12,422 nucleotides of DNA from Spirochaetales bacterium (lineage in GTDB: Bacteria > Spirochaetota > Spirochaetia > DSM-27196 > PWMO01): the NCBI GenBank assembly GCA_007130025.1, contig SLTF01000137.1, positions 1-12,422 of the forward strand, read 5' to 3'. Within the stretch, counting starts at the first letter, position 1; each line of letters starts with the position of its first letter. Below are positions 5,643-12,422 of the stretch, one piece after another. Position numbers and translations under genes: made by a program. The notes below the pieces were generated by a model. The model ran no database searches. It was given only the letters and a program-made list of their open reading frames with translations, and was not told the DNA's origin.

Positions 5643-7331
5643 ATGAGTCCTATGGTTCGCAATCCTCTCGCATTCTTCCGGAGCGCCGGATTCCTTATTG
5701 GTCTTCTGTTCCTCGTGCTCGTTGCCGCCCTCTTTCTGGTAATTCGCGTTTCCAGCAGTCCGCCGGTCATCGAATCGATCACACCGGAAATCGGGCGACC
5801 AGGCGACGTGGTGACAATCACCGGTCGGAACTTCGGGTCTGAGCGCAGTCGCAACAGCGTGAGGATTTCGGGTCGGACGCCAACCGCGTCGGCCTACCTC
5901 GAGTGGTCTGATCGCCGCATTCGAGTTCGGCTTCCCGCGGAGGTGATCTCCGGGTTGGTCTACGTGCACACGGCGAATGGGCGCAGCAACGGGGTCCTCT
6001 TCACCAACGGCGACCACCTGCCCGAGCGCATTGCTCCCGTCCCTCAGCCGGGACGCCCGGTGATCACGCGAATCGATCCCGAGTCTTCGCGGGTTGGGAA
6101 CGTTGTCACCATCCACGGCCGCCGGTTTGGTGAAAACCGCAAAAATAGCCGCGTGCTGTTCGCGTGGGAGGCCGAGGGGGCAGACAACCCGGGCCGCATT
6201 GTCGCGCAGACGGGGAATATTGCCGGTATTGTTACCGACTACGTCTACGAGTTCTGGTCCGAGCGCGTGATTCGCGTGCGGGTGCCCAACGGGGCGGTAT
6301 CCGGCCCGGTCGTTGTCCAGACCGATAAGGGCGTCAGTCCGGCCATGAATTTGCGCGTGGAGCAGACGGTTGGGCGCAAGCTGTTTCATGATCGACGGAG
6401 CTTTGCCGTTCACTACGCCATCGAAATTGATGAGATCGAGATCGACCCCGAGCTCGCGCCCTGGAACCGGCTCTACATCTGGAAGCCGATGGTGCAGTCG
6501 CTCCCTGAACAGCGCAACGTGCAGGTGCTTGCGCGCACGGGAGCCCCGCTCTTTGAGGATCTGGCAGGTCTCACGGTGCACGAGTTCTCCGGGCTCGAGC
6601 CGGGAAGCCGTGCCGGTCTGTCGGCCACGGTGCTGTTTGATCGCTACGCGGTCACTACCGAGATCGATGCAAGCCGGGTTCCGGCGCGCTACACCATCGA
6701 CGAGCGTTTTCTGCAGAAGTACCTCGCCGAGAGCGCTCTGCTGCCCACTACGGCTCCGCTGATCGTCAACACGGCTCGGCAGGTTACTGGACGCATCACC
6801 AATCCCTACCTGAAGGCGCAGGCACTCTACAACTGGGTGTTGGACCGTCTGGAGCCGGTGCACCGGGAAGCGAGTACCCGGCCGGTGCAGGCGCTGGAAG
6901 AGCGTGCAGGCAATTCGTACAGCTACGCAACCATCTACGCGGCTCTGCTGCGCGCAGCGGGTGTTCCGTCGCGCGTCGTGGCGGGGCACATCATTGATGC
7001 AGAACTCCTGCCAATTCGACACTACTGGGTTGAGTTCTTTCTGCAGGACTTCGGCTGGGTACCGGCCGATCCGGCTCTGGGAGACGGGATGCACGCGGAA
7101 CGCCTGCCTGAGCGGTCCAATCCGCGGGCATTCTTCTTCGGCAATCTCGACTCGGGCCGGATCACCTTTTCTCCCGGTCTGCTCATCGGGCGCAACCTTC
7201 ACGTTGACGGTCGGCGACGCGATGTCCCCGAGTTGTTCTCGCTTCAGACCCACTACGAAGAGGCGGTTGGTAATCTGGTGGGTTACCGAAGCCGCTGGCT
7301 TGATCTCACCGTCCTTGGCGAGCAGCCCTGA
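5643..7331 (+). CDS. Membrane-anchored protein with two IPT/TIG domains and a transglutaminase-like domain (Cys replaced by Ser)
   Basis: This 562-residue protein has four parts. A single hydrophobic helix (about 16-36) anchors it or serves as an uncleaved signal. Two IPT/TIG immunoglobulin-like domains follow: the first from about 42 (VIESITPEIGRPGDVVTITG), the second from about 138 (VITRIDPESSRVGNVVTIHG). A beta-rich middle region (about 245-370) resembles the domain preceding the core in bacterial transglutaminase-like proteins. The transglutaminase-like core is about 385-480. The core has the helix LKAQALYNWVLDRL and the sequence GNSYSYATIYAALLRAAGVPSR, where relatives have G-x-C; Ser425 (codon TCG) therefore replaces the catalytic Cys. 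His460 (RHYWVEFFL) and Asp476 (GWVPADP) are kept at normal spacing. The ATG has AGGA five bases upstream. It is the last gene of the sigma operon, 12 bases after its neighbour. A binding role or serine-based chemistry in the envelope is possible; thiol catalysis is not expected. Confidence 0.87.
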   Translation: MSPMVRNPLAFFRSAGFLIGLLFLVLVAALFLVIRVSSSPPVIESITPEIGRPGDVVTITGRNFGSERSRNSVRISGRTPTASAYLEWSDRRIRVRLPAEVISGLVYVHTANGRSNGVLFTNGDHLPERIAPVPQPGRPVITRIDPESSRVGNVVTIHGRRFGENRKNSRVLFAWEAEGADNPGRIVAQTGNIAGIVTDYVYEFWSERVIRVRVPNGAVSGPVVVQTDKGVSPAMNLRVEQTVGRKLFHDRRSFAVHYAIEIDEIEIDPELAPWNRLYIWKPMVQSLPEQRNVQVLARTGAPLFEDLAGLTVHEFSGLEPGSRAGLSATVLFDRYAVTTEIDASRVPARYTIDERFLQKYLAESALLPTTAPLIVNTARQVTGRITNPYLKAQALYNWVLDRLEPVHREASTRPVQALEERAGNSYSYATIYAALLRAAGVPSRVVAGHIIDAELLPIRHYWVEFFLQDFGWVPADPALGDGMHAERLPERSNPRAFFFGNLDSGRITFSPGLLIGRNLHVDGRRRDVPELFSLQTHYEEAVGNLVGYRSRWLDLTVLGEQP

Positions 7332-7344
7332 CCAGCCCCGATTC

Positions 7345-7373
7345 TTGACAGTGGCAGGCATTTCTCCTACCTT
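7345..7373 (+). promoter_or_regulatory. Probable sigma-70 promoter for glyA
   Basis: A perfect -35 TTGACA (7345-7350) is followed after exactly 17 bases by TACCTT (7368-7373), which has the most important -10 bases (T1, A2, T6). Transcription would start near 7380, downstream of the ATG at 7374, so that ATG cannot be the translation start from this promoter. It lies in the 75 bases between the TIG gene and the TTG start, giving glyA its own expression. Confidence 0.6.
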
Positions 7374-7393
7374 ATGCTCACGTCATCTCGTGT

Positions 7394-7399
7394 GAGGAG
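7394..7399 (+). promoter_or_regulatory. Ribosome binding site indicating a TTG start for glyA
   Basis: GAGGAG is placed seven bases before TTG at 7407, which is in frame with glyA. The upstream ATG at 7374 has no Shine-Dalgarno and overlaps the promoter region. From the TTG, the protein starts MNPLQNVDPELAQVI, a normal SHMT N-terminus. Confidence 0.75.
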
Positions 7400-7406
7400 C
7401 CCTGCC

Positions 7407-8702
7407 TTGAATCCCCTTCAGAACGTTGATCCCGAGCTCGCCCAGGTTATCCATCAGGAAGAAGAGCGGCAGCGAACAAAGCTGGAAATGATTGCATCGG
7501 AAAACTTTGCCTCCGACGCGGTCCGAGCGGTTGCGGGATCGGTGCTTACCAATAAATACGCCGAGGGGTACCCCGGCGCACGATTCTACGGCGGCTGCGA
7601 ATACGTGGACCTCGCCGAAAATCTCGCCCGCGATCGCGCAAAAAAACTCTTTGACGCGGCCTACGCGAACGTGCAGCCGCACTCGGGCAGCTCGGCAAAC
7701 ATGGCGGTCTATTTCTCCGTCCTGAAGCCCGGTGACACCATTATGGGGATGGACCTTGCACACGGTGGGCACCTCACCCATGGAAGCCCGGTGAACTTTT
7801 CGGGAAGTCTCTACAAGGTGGTAAGTTACGGCGTAACCCGTGAGACCCAGACCATCGATTACGATGAGGTTGCCCGGATCGCGCGGGAGAACCGGCCGAA
7901 GCTCCTCATCGCCGGAGCCTCCGCCTATCCGCGCCTCTGGGATTTCGAGCGGTTTCGTGCAATTGCCGACGAAGTGGGTGCCTTTCTCCTTACCGATATG
8001 GCGCACTTTGCCGGACTGGTGGCCGCGGGGGTCCATCCCAGTCCGATCAAGGCTTCACATTTCACCACCACCACCACCCACAAGACCCTGCGCGGACCGC
8101 GCGGTGGAATGATCCTGATGGGGAGCGATGACGAGAACAGCCTCGGCATCGTGGCGGCCAAGTCGGGACGCACCAAGCGCTACTCGGAGATCATCGACTC
8201 GGCGGTCATGCCCGGGATACAGGGTGGTCCGCTGATGCACATCATTGCCGCAAAGGCGGTGGCCTTTCACGAGGCGCTCCACCCCTCGTTTGTGACCTAC
8301 CAGAAGCAGGTTGTGGCCAACGCGAAGGCTCTCGCCGCGGTGCTCGCCGCCGGTGGCGCGCGCGTCATATCCGGAGGCACCGACAACCACCTCATGCTCA
8401 TTGACGTAACCGGATTCGGGCTGACCGGCAAAGAGGCCGAGGTACTCCTGGACGAGGCCAACATCACGGCCAACAAGAACGGGATTCCCTTTGATACGCG
8501 CAGCCCGTTGGTGACGTCGGGTGTTCGCCTGGGGACTCCGGCGCTGACCACGCGCGGTCTCAGCGAGGCCGACATGCAGACGGTTGGCGGCTTTATCCTC
8601 GAGGTGCTCTCCGCCGGCGCCGATAATCCGAACATACCGCGTATCCGTGATCGGGTACGTGCGTTTGCGGAGCAATTCCCCCTCGTCGCACCGGGGAAAT
8701 GA
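7407..8702 (+). CDS. glyA: Serine hydroxymethyltransferase
   Basis: This PLP enzyme interconverts serine and glycine, transferring a one-carbon unit to tetrahydrofolate; it is the main cytoplasmic source of methylene-THF for thymidylate, purine and methionine synthesis. The 431 residues match the bacterial length (E. coli 417). Diagnostic motifs are IASENFAS, the substrate/cofactor SGSSANMAVY, LAHGGHLTHGS, TDMAHFAGL with Asp197 and His200 contacting the PLP ring, and the PLP-binding Lys226 in TTTTTHKTLRGPRGG. The C-terminal domain includes SGGTDNHLMLID and GVRLGTPALTTRG. The start is the TTG at 7407, chosen from its GAGGAG ribosome site and the promoter layout; ATG 7374 would add 11 residues. 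It follows the sigma operon on the same strand but appears to have its own promoter. A small imperfect hairpin begins at its stop codon. It has no visible fusion or missing active-site residue. Confidence 0.97.
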   Translation: MNPLQNVDPELAQVIHQEEERQRTKLEMIASENFASDAVRAVAGSVLTNKYAEGYPGARFYGGCEYVDLAENLARDRAKKLFDAAYANVQPHSGSSANMAVYFSVLKPGDTIMGMDLAHGGHLTHGSPVNFSGSLYKVVSYGVTRETQTIDYDEVARIARENRPKLLIAGASAYPRLWDFERFRAIADEVGAFLLTDMAHFAGLVAAGVHPSPIKASHFTTTTTHKTLRGPRGGMILMGSDDENSLGIVAAKSGRTKRYSEIIDSAVMPGIQGGPLMHIIAAKAVAFHEALHPSFVTYQKQVVANAKALAAVLAAGGARVISGGTDNHLMLIDVTGFGLTGKEAEVLLDEANITANKNGIPFDTRSPLVTSGVRLGTPALTTRGLSEADMQTVGGFILEVLSAGADNPNIPRIRDRVRAFAEQFPLVAPGK

Positions 8703-8735
8703 ACCGATAGTGGAAACAGGGATGTCCCTTCGGTT
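8702..8735 (+). terminator. Imperfect hairpin after glyA, weak terminator candidate
   Basis: AACCGA (8702-8707, beginning in the stop codon) pairs with TCGGTT (8730-8735), and inside it AGGG (8718-8721) can pair with CCCT (8726-8729). The downstream bases are not T-rich and the outer stem has a long asymmetric interior loop, so it is at best a weak or factor-dependent terminator, or a 3'-end stabilising structure. Confidence 0.3.
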
Positions 8736-8751
8736 GTGAACTCGCTGCCGG

Positions 8752-8760
8752 TGGGATAAT
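8752..8760 (+). promoter_or_regulatory. Possible extended -10 promoter upstream of the CNBD gene
   Basis: TGGGATAAT reads as TG-n-GATAAT, an extended -10 with five of six hexamer matches, in a local AT-richer patch. Its -35 is poor (TTGTGA at a 15-base spacing). It could be a second start site about 80 bases before the ATG at 8848. Confidence 0.3.
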
Positions 8761-8784
8761 ACTTGGGTATGCGTACCGGCCCGT

Positions 8785-8802
8785 GGCTTCATTGACAAAG
8801 CC
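8785..8802. repeat. Inverted repeat straddling the -35 box of the CNBD gene promoter
   Basis: GGCTT (8785-8789) and AAGCC (8798-8802) form a 5-base dyad with the -35 TTGACA between them. This is a reasonable place for a repressor operator, but the arms are short and may be chance. It does not match the E. coli CRP consensus. Confidence 0.25.
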
Positions 8803-8821
8803 GGAAGGCGGTTCGTATACT
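8792..8821 (+). promoter_or_regulatory. Strong sigma-70 promoter for the double-CNBD gene
   Basis: TTGACA (8792-8797), a perfect -35, is separated by 18 bases from TATACT (8816-8821), a five-of-six -10. The start site would be near 8828, leaving a leader of about 20 bases with GGGAGAGG close before the ATG at 8848. This is the best promoter match in the window. Confidence 0.78.
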
Positions 8822-8847
8822 ACACAAGGACCGCGGTCGGGAGAGGT

Positions 8848-10080
8848 ATGAGCAGCCCATTACAGCTATCGATGGTGAACTTCAACAAGGGTGCGTACAT
8901 CGTTGTTGAGGGGAAACAAAATGCCGACTACTTCTTCATCATCCGTTCCGGCAAGGTCCGTATCAGCAAAGAGGTCGAGGTTGTAGAAGAAGAAGGCGGG
9001 AACGTCCTCGGCCCCGGTGATTTCTTTGGGGTTGTCTCAACCATGTCGGCGCACAGCCACATCGAGACCGCCCAGGCGCTTGCCGACGTCTCTCTGATTG
9101 CCGTCCACAAAGACAACTATCACCTGCTAATAGAGAAGAACACCCCGGTTGCGATGAAGATCATAGAGGCGTTCTCGCGCCGCATGCGCTACCTGGACGA
9201 GGCGCTGGCTCGAATTACGTTCAAGGACTCGGTTGAGGCCGACATAAACCACCTGTTCTACGTCGCCGAGTATTACGCCCGGCAGAGTCAGTACAATCAG
9301 GCCTACTACGCCTATTACCAGTATCTCAAGTATTGTCCCCAGGGTGAGAACGTGCAGTCGGCGCGCGAGCGCATGCTGAAGATCAAGCCGTACTCCAAAG
9401 CGGTGTACCTCGACGGCAACGAGCAGGCATTCACGCGGACCTATCCGCGCGACACCATGGTCTTCTGCGAGACAATGCCGGGCAGGGAGCTCTACATTAT
9501 TCAGAAGGGCAGCGTGAAGATCACCAAGATCGTCAATGACAACGAAGTGCTGCTCGCCGTGCTCAAGCAGGGAGATATCTTCGGCGAGATGTCGCTGATC
9601 GAGAACAAGCCGCGTTCCGCATCGGCGGTGGCGTTTGATGATGCGGTCCTGCTGGCGGTCAACAAAGAGAACTTCGAGCGCATGGTGGCAACCCAGCCGC
9701 AGATCATTGCGCGACTCACCACCCTGCTGGCTGAACGAATCTGGTTCATTTACAAGCAGCTTGCCAATACGCTGCTTACGGACAAGGTTGGCCGTCTTTA
9801 CGATGCGTTACTGATCCAGCTGGAGAAGGCGCGCGTTCCAATTGTGAGCGGCGAGGACTACACCTTCGGGTTTGGCACGCGAGAACTCATCAACATGGTC
9901 GGGCTGCCGATGACCGAGGGTAACCAGGCAATCCGTGAACTGCTGCGCAATACCAAGCTCAAGGCGATGGAGAACCGCATCTACACCAGCGATGTGGAAG
10001 AGATTGCAAAGCAGGCAAGTTACTACCGCAAAATGCAGAAGATAGAGAAGGCCCGCCGCGAACAGCGCCGCATCAGTTAG
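8848..10080 (+). CDS. Regulator with two cyclic-nucleotide-binding domains, TPR-like linker and winged helix
   Basis: This is a 410-residue soluble protein. The first CNBD spans about 10-120, and a TPR-like helical hairpin (134-178) contains ten Tyr between 138 and 162. The second CNBD is about 195-300, and a C-terminal Crp-like winged helix (about 305-390) has RELINMVGLPMTEGNQAIRE (345-364) as helix-turn-helix. The tail (391-410) is basic. In the second CNBD the phosphate-binding cassette FGEMSLIENKPRSASA is intact, with Glu247 for the ribose and Arg256 for the cyclic phosphate. In the first, the aligned residues are Val62 and His71, so that pocket should not bind cNMP normally. Double-CNBD proteins of this sort occur in spirochaetes (from memory). 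It has its own strong promoter; the ATG is preceded by GGGAGAGG, closer than ideal. Its 3' end is 37 bases from the convergent topA end. Most likely role: nucleotide-responsive DNA binding; the HTH is divergent, so a protein-protein role is possible. Confidence 0.85.
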   Translation: MSSPLQLSMVNFNKGAYIVVEGKQNADYFFIIRSGKVRISKEVEVVEEEGGNVLGPGDFFGVVSTMSAHSHIETAQALADVSLIAVHKDNYHLLIEKNTPVAMKIIEAFSRRMRYLDEALARITFKDSVEADINHLFYVAEYYARQSQYNQAYYAYYQYLKYCPQGENVQSARERMLKIKPYSKAVYLDGNEQAFTRTYPRDTMVFCETMPGRELYIIQKGSVKITKIVNDNEVLLAVLKQGDIFGEMSLIENKPRSASAVAFDDAVLLAVNKENFERMVATQPQIIARLTTLLAERIWFIYKQLANTLLTDKVGRLYDALLIQLEKARVPIVSGEDYTFGFGTRELINMVGLPMTEGNQAIRELLRNTKLKAMENRIYTSDVEEIAKQASYYRKMQKIEKARREQRRIS

Positions 10081-10117
10081 CGGCTTCCGTCACGGGCCTG
10101 ATCGACACCGGCTTCTG

Positions 10118-12422
10118 TCAGCGCTTCTTCTTACTGCTGCCGATGATCTCCAGCGCGTCATCTAACGTCAACTTCTCGATATCATCAGCAGACTTTCTTT
10201 CATCGGGAAGTCCTACATTCTTGGTGCCGTACTTGATATAGGGGCCGTACTTCCCGTCGTAGACCGCAACCTTCTTCTTGGTCTTGGGATCACTGCCGAG
10301 GTCCTTCAGCACTCTGGAACGTCCACCGCGACCCTTCTTCTCTTCTGCGAGCAGTTCCAGGGCGCGCTCAAGCGTGACGCTGTAGACGTCATCGTCCTTT
10401 TTGAGTGAGCGGTAATCGCCGTCATGTACCACGAACGGCCCGAAGCGGCCGGTGTTGGCCACCACTTCTTTGCCGGTTTCAGGATGGTTTCCCAGGTTGC
10501 GCGGCAGGCTCAGCAGCTTCAGCGCGGTCTGGAGGTCGATCTGGCGTGCGTTCAGCTCGCGCGGCACCGCCGCCCGCTTTGGTTTAGGTTCTGCTTCGGT
10601 CTTCTCCCCCAGCTGCACGTACGGCCCGTACCTTCCTACCAGGCAGTAGACGTTCTTGCCGCTCTCCGGATCGACTCCGATCGGTTGGGGGCCGTTCTTC
10701 TGCAGCTCGATGAGCTCTTCGATGTCATCCTCGGTCAGGTCCGCCGGTGCGACCTCTTCCGGTATCGAGGCGTGCACCGGCTCATCGCCGTTGGCCTGGT
10801 GAACGATGTAGGGTCCGTAGCGGCCGATCTTGACCTCCGTCCCCTTGTCGAGTTGCGGCAGGACGATGGTGCGCGACGCCTCCGGCTTGATCTCGTCTTC
10901 GTGCGCCGCAACCTGCTGCTTCAGCCCGTTCTCTCCGAGGTAGAACTGCGTCAGATACTGCAGGTGGTCGCGGTTGCCGACGGCGATCTCGTCAAGCGCG
11001 TCTTCCATGTCCGACGTAAACCGGTAGTCGATCAGGTCGTGGAAGTGGTTCTCCATCAGCTGAATCACGGCGAATCCGGTGAAGGTGGGCACAAGCGCCG
11101 TTCCCTGGCGGCGCACGTAGCCGCGCTCATACAGTGTGCTGATGATGGTGGCGTAGGTGGAAGGCCGTCCGATCCCCTCACGCTCGAGCCGTTGCACCAG
11201 CGACGCCTCGGTGTAGCGGGCCGGAGGCTTGGTTTCGTGATAGAGCGCCTCAAGCGACTCAGCCGCCACCTCGTCGTCGGCCTTGAGCTCCGGCAGCAGC
11301 ACCTCCTTGTCGTCAAGCGCCAGCTCCGGATCGTCCTTGCCTTCAACGTAGACGCGCAGAAAACCGGGTACCAGTATCCGGCTTCCCGACGCGGTAAAGA
11401 TACAGTCGCCAACGCCGATCCTGACGCTGATCTGCAGCTTTTTTGCGTCCAGCATCTGCGTTGCCAGGGTGCGCTTCCAGATCATCTCGTAGAGCGCCTT
11501 GTCTTTCCCCGTAAGTCTGGTATTGGCGGGGTGAACGAAGTCGGCACCCGCGGGACGAATCGCCTCGTGCGCCTCCTGCGCTTCTTTCGACCGGGCGCTG
11601 TACTGCCGCGGCTGCTCCGAGAGGTACTGCTCACCGTACAGATCGCGCACGCTCTTGCGCGCTCCGCCGATTGCCTCGCTCGAGAGCTGGGGCGAGTCGG
11701 TACGCATGTAGGTGATTAATCCTTCCTCGTAGAGTCGCTGCGCGGTGCGCATGGTTTCGCGCGCCGACAGACCGAGCTTGCGGTTGCCCTCCTGTTGCAG
11801 CGTGGAGGTGATGAAGGGAGCCGCGGGGCGCGTAGTCACCTCCTTCTCCGTTACCTCGACTACCCGCCAGGCCTCATTTTGCAGGCGGCGGGTGAGTTCG
11901 CGCGCCGATGCCTCATCCAGCAGCAGAACGTCTGAGCGCGAACTGAGCTTGCCGGTGGTTGAATCGAAGTCTTTGCCGCCGGCTACGCGCTTCCCGCCAA
12001 CCGATTGGAGTTTAGCCTCAAAGGTGAGGCGGTTCTTGTCCTGCGGCGAGAAGAGAACTGCCTTGAGATCCCAGTACACGGAGCGGTGAAACCTGATGCG
12101 CTCGCGCTCGCGCTCTACAATCAGGCGCAGACCGGGCGACTGTACGCGACCTGCCGAGAGGCCGTAGGCGATCTTCTTCCAGATCAAGGGCGACAGCGTG
12201 TAGCCGTAGAGCCGGTCGAGGATGCGCCGTGTCTCCTGCGCCTTGACCAGGCGCATGTCGATATCGCGGGAGTTCTCGATCGCATGCTCGATCGCCGTTC
12301 GGGTGATTTCGTGGAAGACCAGCCGGCGCACCGGGGCCTTTGGCTTCAGCACTTCCACCAGGTGCCAGGAGATACTCTCACCTTCGCGGTCTTCATCGGT
12401 TGCCAGCAGGACCGTGTCGGCC
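10118..12422 (-). CDS. topA: DNA topoisomerase I (N-terminus beyond the right edge)
   Basis: Type IA topoisomerase, which relaxes negative supercoils through a transient 5'-phosphotyrosine break. The window shows 767 residues and the stop; the frame runs through the right edge, so the GTG at 12358 is not the start. The visible part opens in the TOPRIM domain with the metal-binding ATDEDREGE (acidic residues at visible positions 9, 11, 13 and 15, equivalent to E. coli Asp111, Asp113, Glu115), so about 100 residues are missing. Further motifs are GLSAGRVQSPGLRLIVERE, the catalytic Tyr at visible position 238 in ITYMRTDS, EAHEAIRPAG, and REGIGRPSTYATII. The C-terminal third has no zinc-finger cysteines (only two Cys are visible in all) but carries four GRYGPY-type repeats with first Gly at visible positions 533, 596, 658 and 723, a regular spacing of about 63 residues, then a Lys-rich end (GSSKKKR). 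This repeat type replaces zinc ribbons in many bacteria. It converges on the CNBD gene with no clear terminator between. Confidence 0.97.
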   Translation of the reverse strand, partial: ADTVLLATDEDREGESISWHLVEVLKPKAPVRRLVFHEITRTAIEHAIENSRDIDMRLVKAQETRRILDRLYGYTLSPLIWKKIAYGLSAGRVQSPGLRLIVERERERIRFHRSVYWDLKAVLFSPQDKNRLTFEAKLQSVGGKRVAGGKDFDSTTGKLSSRSDVLLLDEASARELTRRLQNEAWRVVEVTEKEVTTRPAAPFITSTLQQEGNRKLGLSARETMRTAQRLYEEGLITYMRTDSPQLSSEAIGGARKSVRDLYGEQYLSEQPRQYSARSKEAQEAHEAIRPAGADFVHPANTRLTGKDKALYEMIWKRTLATQMLDAKKLQISVRIGVGDCIFTASGSRILVPGFLRVYVEGKDDPELALDDKEVLLPELKADDEVAAESLEALYHETKPPARYTEASLVQRLEREGIGRPSTYATIISTLYERGYVRRQGTALVPTFTGFAVIQLMENHFHDLIDYRFTSDMEDALDEIAVGNRDHLQYLTQFYLGENGLKQQVAAHEDEIKPEASRTIVLPQLDKGTEVKIGRYGPYIVHQANGDEPVHASIPEEVAPADLTEDDIEELIELQKNGPQPIGVDPESGKNVYCLVGRYGPYVQLGEKTEAEPKPKRAAVPRELNARQIDLQTALKLLSLPRNLGNHPETGKEVVANTGRFGPFVVHDGDYRSLKKDDDVYSVTLERALELLAEEKKGRGGRSRVLKDLGSDPKTKKKVAVYDGKYGPYIKYGTKNVGLPDERKSADDIEKLTLDDALEIIGSSKKKR

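Noticed and set aside
5145..7361. A 738-codon open frame on the minus strand across the small exported gene and the TIG gene
   Set aside because: It is in exact codon register with both plus-strand genes. Its stops would need TTA, CTA or TCA codons on the plus strand, which are rare in GC-rich genes. Its translation is compositionally odd and shows no domain, while the plus strand has signal peptides, TIG and transglutaminase motifs.
8061..8082. A CCA-repeat run as a simple repeat or Thr-tract anomaly
   Set aside because: It encodes the conserved Thr run directly before the PLP lysine of serine hydroxymethyltransferase and is normal for the family.
8730..8745. A CRP-type binding site (TGTGA) upstream of the CNBD gene
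   Set aside because: Only one TGTGA half-site is present, with no matching TCACA at the right spacing.
1..12422. tRNA/rRNA genes, CRISPR arrays, insertion sequences, prophage or defence genes
   Set aside because: Reading both strands showed no cloverleaf with CCA end, no spaced direct repeats, no transposase or integrase motifs and no terminal inverted repeats.

Overview
The window looks like chromosomal DNA of a GC-rich (about 60 % by eye) free-living spirochaete. The reasons are protein character (a double cyclic-nucleotide-domain protein, a zinc-free topoisomerase I tail, MurB with the MNARCY form of its FAD loop) and the neighbourhood murB / cysS / ECF sigma factor. From memory that neighbourhood resembles the Treponema murB-cysS-sigma-24 region. 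No taxonomic search was possible. There is no tRNA, rRNA, CRISPR array, insertion sequence or phage gene, so this reads as core chromosome.

Layout. Bases 1-180 hold no confident gene; a weak minus-strand reading frame may be the start of a gene leaving the left edge, and a hairpin sits at 49-75. At 181-1584 (+) lies an unrecognised exported, beta-strand-rich protein. Its 3' end overlaps the convergent murB (1502-2449, -) by 83 bases. murB and cysS (2501-3925, +) are divergent with about 50 bases between them. An apparent operon follows on the plus strand: ECF sigma factor (3954-4481), membrane-spanning anti-sigma factor (4471-5106, overlapping start, strong RBS), a small exported protein of unknown function (5133-5630), and a membrane-anchored protein with two IPT/TIG domains and a transglutaminase-like domain (5643-7331). 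glyA (7407-8702) has its own promoter and probably begins at a TTG codon. A 145-base gap with a good sigma-70 promoter leads to a protein with two cyclic-nucleotide-binding domains, a TPR-like linker and a winged helix (8848-10080). Convergent to it, topA (10118 to the right edge, -) lacks about 100 N-terminal residues.

How they fit together. murB (peptidoglycan precursor synthesis), cysS (cysteinyl-tRNA), glyA (one-carbon units) and topA (supercoiling) are housekeeping genes. The less ordinary part is the four-gene sigma / anti-sigma / exported protein / TIG-transglutaminase-like cluster, which looks like a cell-envelope sensing module. Its terminal enzyme-like protein has serine where transglutaminase-like proteases carry the catalytic cysteine. 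The double-CNBD protein is a second regulatory candidate: only its second nucleotide pocket looks intact. No defence system or other dramatic new system is visible. The most promising leads are this envelope module, the Cys-to-Ser domain, the Lys-for-Arg change in MurB and the CNBD regulator.
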